Assembly (NCBI GenBank): GCA_009746045.1
Contig: RPFO01000127.1
Coordinates: 184,001-248,000 of the forward strand
DNA: 64,000 nt
Source of the DNA: Mesostigma viride
Lineage: Eukaryota; Streptophyta; Mesostigmatophyceae; Mesostigmatales; Mesostigmataceae
Direction: 5' to 3'
In this document: positions 21,139 through 28,658 of the stretch, one piece after another
Numbering within the stretch: position 1 is the stretch's first letter
How the letters are laid out: each line of letters opens with the position of its first letter
Notes under the pieces: generated by a model
Seen by the model: only the letters and a program-made list of their open reading frames with translations
What the model was told of the DNA's origin: nothing
Database searches by the model: none
Made by a program: the position numbers and the translations under genes

Positions 21139-23643
21139 TCACCCTCTGCCATTATATGGGTTCATCAGCGTGTATAGGACTCTGTACTGAGGCCCTGCAG
21201 CCTGTGGCACTTTTGTGAGTGCATCTGCTGCATTGTCAGGGTCTCGGATGTGAGTCTTGGACTCCAGATAGGTACACTCCTGCTTGAGGACAATCCAGTC
21301 CAAATCGGTGTGCACAGCCAAGGGGTTGTCCAGGAAAGAGAGAAGGGATTGACTGTCAGTCAGCAGATGGGATTTGACACCAGCATAACTACCAGCCTGA
21401 TGCTGCAACCACACCAGCAGATGGTTCAAGTACCTGGCATGCAACACAGCAGATACCACAGCACGGCATTCAGCTACATTGCTGCTGACTGCCTTGCGCT
21501 TGTGGAGTCTGCTGAACCAGGAAACCAAAGATTGCTTGCCAGTGGGGTTAGACAACATAAAGAGACCTGCCTCTCTGGCTTGTACCTTAGTGACTACCCG
21601 TGACTCCATGGAACTGTCCATCATGCATGTGATGTGGATGGGTTGGAACAGATCCAAGGCATGAAGAATAAGGGGAGGGCCATCATGCAACACCTGTTTA
21701 ATAGCCCTAGACCCTACCTCCATGAGGACATCATCATCCACTCTGCTGACCACTGCCAGATGAGGAGCACAAGTGGCACACAGCCAACCTAGCTTACCCC
21801 TAATAGTGGGACAGAGATCAGGAGTGATGTCAGAGGGAAGAACATCTTTGCAAGACATGACATACTCAGGGGATGCTTTGAGAGAACACACCCACTCCTT
21901 CTGCTCCTTAAACAGGTTCAGAATGATGCCACAGAACTTGACAGGATCTTTCCCCAGCTCCAGCTGCTTGCCTAATTCAAAGCTAGCAGACACTTGAGCA
22001 ATGAAATCCTCCACAGCTGCCCTGGGACCAGTAATGAGCTGATCATCCCCATGCCACACAAACATCATCATACCAGCAGGATGAGGGATGGTGAAGAAAC
22101 AAGGGTCAATATCATCATACTGGGCCCCCAGCTTCAGGAAGACCTCTTGGGCAGACAGCCTAAAAATTTTAGGTGCTGACTGAAGCCCTTCTACCCCCAA
22201 GTTAGGCCTTAGATGAGGTTCCTTGATGTCCCCAGACCAGACTTTGGGAGTGTTTACCACATAGACTTGACCCCTCCACACCTTTTGGGCTATGTCAGGG
22301 TTGCCTTTAAGGAAGGCTCGTTTAATGTCAGTGGCTTTACACACGTAGTCCTTACCAGCATTCAGATGGTGAAGGAAAGTGGCCAACAGGACCTTAAGAG
22401 ACGTCTGCTGAATACCAGGGGTATACAGTTCAGCCTCTGTTAGCTCAGTGGAGCCCCTGAACTCCGTGACACAAGGTCTGGCATGAAAAATGGGAGGTGT
22501 CCCATCTGCCTGGGGTTTATGCTTGCAGACAAACTTCAGTCTGAGCTTTCTGGCCCCTTGTGGCAGTGCCTCAATCGGTGTTACAGGTGGTACCTGGGAC
22601 TTGCTACGTGGATCAGGACAAACCCATTCCTCTCTAGCCCTGTTAAAGGCTTCCATCCATTTCAGAAAACCAATCTGCGTTTGACAGTCTTTGACCACAT
22701 CATCATAGGACAAGGGAGACATGGACGCTATGTCCCATCTACCAAGCCCAAACGCAGAGGGGTGTAGCTTCTGAGAATGAATGAGGGAATCAACACAGGG
22801 TTCCTGACCTGGGAGGTATTTTATGTTGACAGCATTGATGGCTGCTTCCAGGCCATCACTGATCTGTGTTAAAGGAATTTTGAAATGGTCCAGGGTGACC
22901 TGCCCCACCCCAGTCACACTCAACCTCCCAGCTGAGATGACTACTCCAGGGTATGAGACAAATGGTTCCCCCAGCAGTGCATTCCCCTTGTAGCCCTCTA
23001 CTACCTGGAAGGGAGTGGGCACACCCAGAATGGGAATTAGCACTTGGCCTTTGACTGCCATTTTTGTTTTGCCTGAAAAATCTGACACTCTAGCCCAGGG
23101 CGAGCGTTGCAGACTTAGGCCAGATACAGCTTGTGCACTGATGATGCTCACCTGTGCCTGTGTGTCTACTGCCAGAATACTGGGATCCTGGTTAGATTCA
23201 CCCACAGCATTGACTTGTGCTGCACCTGCTGCCATTTGTGCCTTGGCAGTGTGTGCTCTATGTAGAGCTTTTAGAGCCTCAGCAAATTTATTCCTGGGGA
23301 CAACAGGATCTGCTGCTTCTTGTGGCTGTTCCTGAGATGAGGGAGGAGCGACCTGCTGCTCATCCAGTGCACGTTCCTCCTGCCCAGTTGGACCATTGGG
23401 CTGTGGTGGGGCTGCACCACTGAGGAACACAGGAGCGTCTATGGTTGTGTTGCTTGCATCAGCTATGTCCCTGGCCAATTCACTGGGTGAGACCAACCCA
23501 CCAGACTGAGGCTCTGAATCCATGTCCAAGAATTCTACCCCTGACACGTCTGCCAAAGGAGGGTAATAAAGCTTCAGTCTATGCTTGCCAACCATTCGCT
23601 CTCTGTGATGCTGAATAGTCACCGTGTCACCTGTTTCTGACAA
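21139..23643 (-). CDS. Protease-like, reverse transcriptase and RNase H of the LTR element
   Basis: 834-codon frame. Its first 30 residues are the end of an integrase C-terminal module (HRLKLYY). An aspartic-protease-like domain follows, with LAVDTQAQVSII (Asp160) and the flap/closing motif ALLGEPF (222-228). The RT spans about 330-600, with KATDIKRAFLKG (Asp439), EGLQSAPKIF in place of YGLKQAPR, and the catalytic WHGDDQLITG (532-534) in place of the copia YVDD. The RNase H of copia type begins near Asp676 and has AECRAVVSAV, LTDSQSLL and DPDNAADALTK. This frame should be translated as part of a polyprotein, so its ATG is not a true start. The protease lies after integrase, unlike Ty1/copia. 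The frame itself is unbroken. Confidence 0.88.
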   Translation of the reverse strand: MSETGDTVTIQHHRERMVGKHRLKLYYPPLADVSGVEFLDMDSEPQSGGLVSPSELARDIADASNTTIDAPVFLSGAAPPQPNGPTGQEERALDEQQVAPPSSQEQPQEAADPVVPRNKFAEALKALHRAHTAKAQMAAGAAQVNAVGESNQDPSILAVDTQAQVSIISAQAVSGLSLQRSPWARVSDFSGKTKMAVKGQVLIPILGVPTPFQVVEGYKGNALLGEPFVSYPGVVISAGRLSVTGVGQVTLDHFKIPLTQISDGLEAAINAVNIKYLPGQEPCVDSLIHSQKLHPSAFGLGRWDIASMSPLSYDDVVKDCQTQIGFLKWMEAFNRAREEWVCPDPRSKSQVPPVTPIEALPQGARKLRLKFVCKHKPQADGTPPIFHARPCVTEFRGSTELTEAELYTPGIQQTSLKVLLATFLHHLNAGKDYVCKATDIKRAFLKGNPDIAQKVWRGQVYVVNTPKVWSGDIKEPHLRPNLGVEGLQSAPKIFRLSAQEVFLKLGAQYDDIDPCFFTIPHPAGMMMFVWHGDDQLITGPRAAVEDFIAQVSASFELGKQLELGKDPVKFCGIILNLFKEQKEWVCSLKASPEYVMSCKDVLPSDITPDLCPTIRGKLGWLCATCAPHLAVVSRVDDDVLMEVGSRAIKQVLHDGPPLILHALDLFQPIHITCMMDSSMESRVVTKVQAREAGLFMLSNPTGKQSLVSWFSRLHKRKAVSSNVAECRAVVSAVLHARYLNHLLVWLQHQAGSYAGVKSHLLTDSQSLLSFLDNPLAVHTDLDWIVLKQECTYLESKTHIRDPDNAADALTKVPQAAGPQYRVLYTLMNPYNGRG

Positions 23644-24581
23644 CCTGATGATTTCAGCTGGACCATGCCATCTACCAGAGTGGGCTTTGTTCCCTTCCCC
23701 TCCCTATAGTAGAGTACCTGATCCCCCACTTCAAACACAGGCCTGGCATTACTTTTATCCTTTTTTGCCAGCAACTTGGCCAAGTGTTGCCTTTGCGTGT
23801 TGTAGTGGTCTAGTACCTCCTGAGAGTAGCTACCTGATTGCAGGCCAATTGGTGTGATTTCACCAAAAGGAGAAGACATGAGGGGTTTGGTGTTCAGAGT
23901 TCTGCACACCTCAGCTGCCCACGCTGTCCTATCAGCATAGCTCCCAGACTCTGCTGTCCTGGACTCATTTTTCTTTATGAGGTCCCTGATAGCACGCATG
24001 GTACGTTCAATCATCCCCTGGCGTTCATGATCTTGAGCCCCAGCAATGTCTATCTTGGGCAGATCAGGATAATCTTGTATCCACGTGAACTGCTGATCCA
24101 GCATTAATTTTTCCTGAGGATGATACCGTGCTAGTGCAATCAGCAGGGCTCTGTGCAGTTGTTCATTGGCCATGCCTGGCAAGGGTTCTATCACCACAAA
24201 CCTAGACCAGGCATCTTTTAGGACCAAGTAATACACCGTGTCCTTCACCAGGTGTATCACATCCCCTACTAGCTTTCCTCTAGCCAGTGGTGGGGTGGCC
24301 ACATGCCATCTCTTGGGTTTAGGTGCATGCAGTTGGCACGCTTCACAGTGCTTCCTGACATGCCTGCACATCTGTTCCAGGTCACGGCCATCAATTTTAT
24401 TGGCCAGCCTTTCTGCCACTGCCTCATGCCCCATTGCCTTGTGTAGCTGCTGGGCTAACCTGGCATAGGATATAACCTTATCTGCTGCTGCATCTAAGGA
24501 GGCTATAGTGGGATCTTGGGCCACCTGTGCTAACGTCATGTCATAAGCCAGGTCCCAATCCACTTCCTCACTGTCAGGCAA
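23619..24581 (-). CDS. Integrase of the LTR element, GPY/F module shifted in frame
   Basis: DNA-integration enzyme. The N-terminal HHCC zinc motif is at H47, H52, C79, C82. The probable catalytic triad is D107 (GDVIHL), D162 (LMLDQQF) and E192 (GMIERTMRAI), with 29 residues between the last two instead of the usual 35. The C-terminal part has FEVGDQVLYYREGKG. It continues, after a frame change near 23690, as GRWHGPAEIIRL and HRLKLYY in the frame of the downstream ORF. That is a GPY/F-type module, typical of gypsy and retroviral integrases and not of copia. The frame begins with CTG inside a polyprotein, directly after gag zinc-knuckle sequence, with no protease between. Confidence 0.85.
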   Translation of the reverse strand: MPDSEEVDWDLAYDMTLAQVAQDPTIASLDAAADKVISYARLAQQLHKAMGHEAVAERLANKIDGRDLEQMCRHVRKHCEACQLHAPKPKRWHVATPPLARGKLVGDVIHLVKDTVYYLVLKDAWSRFVVIEPLPGMANEQLHRALLIALARYHPQEKLMLDQQFTWIQDYPDLPKIDIAGAQDHERQGMIERTMRAIRDLIKKNESRTAESGSYADRTAWAAEVCRTLNTKPLMSSPFGEITPIGLQSGSYSQEVLDHYNTQRQHLAKLLAKKDKSNARPVFEVGDQVLYYREGKGTKPTLVDGMVQLKSSGCQKQVTR

Positions 24582-24599
24582 TACAGAGCAAATAGAGGT

Positions 24600-26082
24600 A
24601 CACGGCCATTAAGAAACCAGGGTACAGGAGACTTACAGTCGTCCTGAGTGCTGGCTTGTTTTGGGGTGCGCCCCGTCGAGGCTCCCTTCCTGGGCTTGTT
24701 GCAGCGTCCCCCTGCAGGTAACGGGTGGCGGGGCTCCCAGCAACCTGGGCACACATCCACATCAGATCCAAGTTCGGGTTTGCCCTTCCAGCAATCATCC
24801 CTCTCATGCCCCTTGCATGAGCACCTGGTGCAGTACAGGGTGGAGTCGTGAGGCTTACCTTTTGACTAGGCCCCTGAGAGGGCCCTGCCTTACTGCCTGT
24901 GTTCCCCTTTCCCCCCTTGTCTGATTTCCCTGCTGCTTGGATGACCCCCCTGCCTTCTTACCTTGCTGGGGACCCTTGAACACCGCCTTGACCTGAGCTA
25001 CCACCTCCTTGATGAGCTTCTTCCTGCTAGGACCTGCACCGTCCTGACTACCCCCCCCTTGGACTTTGTTAACCTTGGGTTCCTTGACAGTGGAGAAGGG
25101 TTCTAGGCTCTGCTGAATGAACAACATGGCCCCCCTAAAATCATCCCACTTGTCTTTAAGGCCAGCCAGCAGAACTGCATTGGTGTTCTTGTCTAACTCA
25201 GCTTTGGTGAGCCACTGATGGATCAGGTACTTAGAGTTGAGCTTCTTCAACTCCTCGTCCCTGTCTATGTACAGGACATACTGTTTGTTGTCCGTACGTA
25301 GTCAGACTTGTTGACTTTGTATGAAGCCAACCATGTGAACCCCTTGAGAGCCTGCAGGTGTTCCCCCTTGGTCAACAGCCCTTTTAGGTCTGCTATGAAT
25401 TCTGTGAAGATTTGCACCTCATCTGCCCCAGGCGTGCTGCCCTCCTCTCATACATCTGCACCATTTGTTTTATGCTAGGTGCAGATTGGTGGATCGTGTT
25501 AGACACCCTAAGAGCAGGAAACCAATCACGGATATTATCATGGGACCATGAGTGTTCTATCTTGAAAAGAAACTCAAGTGCATCCTCCTGCACAAATCCC
25601 TCAGCTAGACCTGGGAAGGTAATCCTATCTTCCCTACGGGATGCATCAAACCTGGGTCGCTGTGGTACAGCGACAGTCGCTTGTGGTTGAGGTTGCTGCT
25701 GCTGCTGCTGCTGCTGCGGTTGCTGTTGCTGTTGCTGCCGCGGCTGCTGCTGCTGCTGTGGCTGCTGCTGCTGCTGCTGGGTTGTCGCTCCAGCGTTGCT
25801 GCCGCCCGCCATACCCCCGGTGCTTGCTGGTGCCCCTCCCCCTGGTGCTCCCCCGTCCTTCCCCTCGTCACCATCCTCCTCTGGATGCGACCGCTGGGGC
25901 GTAGACGATGGTCCACACCCCTCCTGCCACTTTCCTTGGCGGACCCGCTTGGCGGCCCTCAGCAGTTGCTCGATTGCCTCTGCTGCCCGCGCCCGCTTGG
26001 TCGGGTTGGCCTCCGCTGCGTCCAGCTCCTGGTGGAGTAGTGCAGCGATGCGGTCCAGCTCCAGGTCCGTGTCGGTCTGCAT
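24600..26082 (-). pseudogene. gag of the LTR element, frameshifted
   Basis: Structural capsid/nucleocapsid protein. The likely start is ATG 26082 (MQTDTDLELDRIAALL), just after the stop of the upstream ORF. There follow a helical stretch, a Gly/Gln-rich region with long polyglutamine runs (25680-25785), and a capsid-like segment (ITFPGLAEGFVQEDALEFLF to about 25440). After frame changes near 25440 and 25300 it continues through KKLNSKYLIHQWLTKAELD and Lys-rich sequence, and ends in Cys/His knuckle-like motifs (CSCKGHERDDC, then VCPGCW) at about 24830-24740. At least two frame changes must be crossed, so this copy cannot make intact gag unless they are sequencing errors. Confidence 0.75.
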
Positions 26083-26137
26083 GGTGTGTTTGGGTGTGGG
26101 GGGTGGGGGTGGGGTGTGTCTGCGCCAGCGAACACGC

Positions 26138-27412
26138 TCACGCGCGTTTAACAAGGCCGTTCCTCGCTGGGCCCTTGCTGGCTGTGGGGTACGCATGAAG
26201 TCCATACCGCGTCCTCGGCAGCGGCTCATGTGGCGCCAGACCACGCTCAAACCGGATTGCGTCTCCGAATTCTCCCTGCAGAGCCCAGGTCCTGGCCGCC
26301 TCCTGATACCTGCGCAGAGCCCGCTCCTCCTTGCGCATGCGCCTGTCTAAGGCACGAGCATTCCTCCTGCTCTTCCTTGCCAACCGAGCCTCCTGCTCCC
26401 TCCGCGCCGGGCCCACCATCGTTGCCAGTGTCGCCTCTGACCTCTTCATGGCTGCGTCCAGCCTCGCCTGGTGACGCCGGGTCTTCTCTGCTGCGTCGTG
26501 CGCCTTCGCACGGAGTCGCTTCATCTCCCGATGCTGCGCCTCCCGTGCTGCGCGCTCCCTGGCCAGACTGTTCTCCGCCATGGACCGCACCATTGCCCTC
26601 TTGGCCTTCCGCTGGCAATGCCTGGCGTACTCTATCTTGGCCAGACGCTCTGCCTCCACCATGGCCGGGTCCATCAAAACAAGCTCCTCTCCACGCGCTC
26701 CTGGCTGCATTTCCACCGACGAGTCGGTCTCCTGCAGCACATCTCCAGCCATGCGCCTGAAGGAGCGCGCTGTGCGCCTGTGCGCAAAGGTGTACAGCTC
26801 GTTCTTCTTGCGGAGAACGTATGGGGGCGCCTCTCGCGCGCCTGTCGGCCCCGCGCGCAGCCCCGCCCTCGCCACTCGATCCCTCTCCAGCTGCCGCTCC
26901 GCGAGCTCCCGGGCTATTCTGTCAATCTCAGTCTCCGCCCGCAGCTGAGCCTCGCGCTGAGCCTCCAGCTCGCGCTGCTGCTCCAGCTCCTTGCGAAGCT
27001 GGGCCTCCTGCCGAATGCGCTCTGCCTCTCGGCGGAGCAGCTCCTCGCGTTTCGCCTTGTCCTCCGGCAGCTCGAGGTCCACGAGGTCCTCGTCCTCGTC
27101 GTAGCCGTCTGACGGGATGTCCCCCACTATCGGCACCACCCTCCCCGGCCCCGTAACCAGCTCGGGTGCCGTGGGCTGCCCCTCCGCCGGTGGTGCGTTG
27201 GGACGCCATACATTGTACAGCAGCGGCCTTGCCGCCAACTGATCCAGGAACCGCGGGTCCTCGTCCGAAGACGAGCGACCACTGCCGGCATCGCTGCCAG
27301 CGTGATCATCCCTCCCCTGCCGGCCCCGCACTGCCGCCCGGTAGTCCAAATCCTCGGACGATGGGGACAGGCTTGACTCCGAAGAGCCCTCACGATCAGA
27401 AACGTTCGACAT
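26138..27412 (-). CDS. Accessory ORF upstream of gag, charged coiled-coil protein
   Basis: 424-codon intact frame, ATG 27412, only 45 bp from the end of the 5' LTR, so it is the first ORF on the element's RNA. The first 100 residues are acidic and Ser-rich (SESSLSPSSEDLD, DEDEDLVDLELPEDK). From about 115 to 185 a dense Glu/Arg/Ala heptad-like region (KREELLRREAERIRQEAQ) predicts a coiled coil, and a second charged helical region spans about 250-380. The C-terminus is basic. No retroviral motif is recognised. It overlaps the start of the next frame by about 110 bp. It may be a transduced host gene fragment or an element-specific packaging or nuclear factor. Confidence 0.7.
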   Translation of the reverse strand: MSNVSDREGSSESSLSPSSEDLDYRAAVRGRQGRDDHAGSDAGSGRSSSDEDPRFLDQLAARPLLYNVWRPNAPPAEGQPTAPELVTGPGRVVPIVGDIPSDGYDEDEDLVDLELPEDKAKREELLRREAERIRQEAQLRKELEQQRELEAQREAQLRAETEIDRIARELAERQLERDRVARAGLRAGPTGAREAPPYVLRKKNELYTFAHRRTARSFRRMAGDVLQETDSSVEMQPGARGEELVLMDPAMVEAERLAKIEYARHCQRKAKRAMVRSMAENSLARERAAREAQHREMKRLRAKAHDAAEKTRRHQARLDAAMKRSEATLATMVGPARREQEARLARKSRRNARALDRRMRKEERALRRYQEAARTWALQGEFGDAIRFERGLAPHEPLPRTRYGLHAYPTASKGPARNGLVKRA

Positions 27413-27456
27413 TTTGAATGATAGAGATGAAAAACTGTGAGAGTTTTATAAATGCA

Positions 27457-27978
27457 AGTTAATGCACTCGTGCAAATGGATGCGAACGTGTGTTGGATTA
27501 TGCAATGGCTGGCATAATATCAACCCATGCAAGCTTGCCAAGCTGGATTGCATGGGCACGTAGGTTAGGGTAACCTAGCTATCCTGCACTAGTGCTAACC
27601 AATGAGGTGCTGGCTCCGTCCAGCTAGATCTACTCCAGCTAGGACTGATACGATGCACGCAGGCAACGACTGCCTAACAGCACTACGTGGACAGTCCTGG
27701 ACCTCCCCTAGGACCTCCGTACAGGACTAGCACTGCAACCACCTTGTGGTCTGCATCACAGCTCATAAACCCTACCACGTGAATACCCACGTGCGTGTGC
27801 ACTGCATATCTCAGTGCTAATATCTAGCACCCACGTGCCCATCATGGCACGTGCGGATCTAAATCCTAGTAGAGATATGTCCAGTGTACTACACTACCGT
27901 CCATGTCCGTATCCCACTTGGGAGACGGGGACAACGCCACGTGTACTGATAGTCTAGGCCTGAAGCCCTAGAATAACT
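27457..27978 (-). repeat. 5' LTR (522 bp)
   Basis: Same as 20242-20763 apart from one base. It should hold the promoter for the element's minus-strand transcript. ACCGT follows at 27979-27983. Confidence 0.93.
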
Positions 27979-28289
27979 ACCGTTGCCATCTGGGCCGGTG
28001 GGCGAAGCTGCAGCCGAAGCTGCATGCGGATTTTCATTGCCGAGCGCAGCCGCCAGGCTGCGTTGCGTCGAGAGGCGTTTGCTCATCGTATATTGCGTAA
28101 TAGCTTTGGAAAATTATATCAGCATGTGCGTCTTAGAAAGACGAAGCGATTGTGATATTCACAGCCGAATTCGGTGCTCAAACGTGAAAGTTATGAGCTC
28201 CGCCGTCAGCCATGGCTACCTCGTGGCTCGTGGGTCGAGGGAAACAACGTGATGGCCATGATGCTTTCAGTATTTAGCCGCGCCCAGCC

Positions 28290-28658
28290 TACAATGGGAC
28301 CTCCCATGGATGATGCATTAAGAATTTAGCCATGCGATGCCTATGCAGGGAGTTAATTACTCTCTGCTGAGATGCCATGTGTACACCAGCTACTATAGCC
28401 TAGCCACATACCCTCCACCCCATATGTCATGCAGGCCTTCTAGGCCCTCTCCTCAAGCCCCCCCTGGGTGCCTGTGCTTGTTAAGGAGGCATGAACCATC
28501 ATGGCGGTGCAGGTGCACCTTGTGCACCCAGAGCAGGTGACAGTTGTACATCCTCCACCTGCAGGTTGTAGCCCTGATTGTATTACAAACCCATAGATGC
28601 CCCTTTCTCAGGGCTACAGTATGTGTTACATATGCTCCCAACGGAGCTATGACTTTAA
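28290..28658 (+). mobile_element. 3' end of an ORF1-type retroelement, cut by piggyBac
   Basis: Plus-oriented 3' UTR of the ORF1 family (the inverse of 42600-42960 and 56855-57060). It ends with the hairpin GCTCC-CAAC-GGAGC (28634-28647). The AATT tail begins at 28655 and resumes at 31983 beyond the piggyBac element, so piggyBac entered exactly at the TTAA where hairpin meets tail. Confidence 0.75.

Larger units (their letters stand above)
20242..27978 (-). mobile_element. LTR retrotransposon with order gag-INT-PR-RT-RH
   Basis: A 7737-bp element in copy B of the ORF1 retroelement, with a 5-bp target duplication ACCGT (20237-20241 and 27979-27983). Both LTRs are 522 bp and differ at one site (20247 versus 27462). 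Going 3' to 5' on the plus strand, the coding parts are RNase H, RT, protease-like, integrase, gag with zinc knuckles, and an extra coiled-coil ORF. The RT and RNase H are copia-like, while the integrase has a gypsy-like GPY/F end. No primer-binding site starting with TGG follows the 5' LTR; a purine-rich stretch precedes the 3' LTR (20764-20790). Frameshifts separate most coding parts despite near-identical LTRs. Confidence 0.92.
18950..28086 (-). pseudogene. ORF1-type retroelement protein (copy B), interrupted
   Basis: Coding starts at ATG 28086 (MSKRLSTQRSLAAALG), runs 34 codons, is cut by the LTR retrotransposon, and resumes at 20241. Visible parts in order: a Ser/Pro-rich N-terminus; a MEDVFYGNHASLLAL segment; EQHVTPLAADVAALGGTLAAELP; a low-complexity Pro/Ser/Thr linker; a helical TWADMLKQHATST...LREEAELAKRS stretch; NxIxKNFD; and a C-terminal fold with SPADKISFL, VDDDLTLAQQQRRRELWPTYLQLR and HKPWQA. 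The last part resembles the RNA-binding C-terminus of LINE ORF1 proteins, an inference from layout only. Besides the insertion there are frameshifts near the G run at about 19684-19697 and near 19500. Presumed role: RNA chaperone/coat of the element's RNA. Confidence 0.72.
18510..28251 (-). mobile_element. Full-length ORF1-only retroelement (copy B), split by an LTR element
   Basis: Bounded by a 10-bp direct repeat ATGGCCATGA (18500-18509 and 28252-28261). Removing the nested LTR element (20242-27978) and one copy of its TSD leaves about 2.0 kb. This comprises a 5' UTR (28251-28087), an ORF1-type gene (28086 to 18950), a 3' UTR of about 400 bp, the hairpin ACTCC-CAAC-AGAGT (18536-18549) and a tail of ATTGA repeats (18510-18528). 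No endonuclease or RT is present although both ends are intact. Copies A (42560-44120) and C (32810-42555) have the same plan. Confidence 0.8.
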
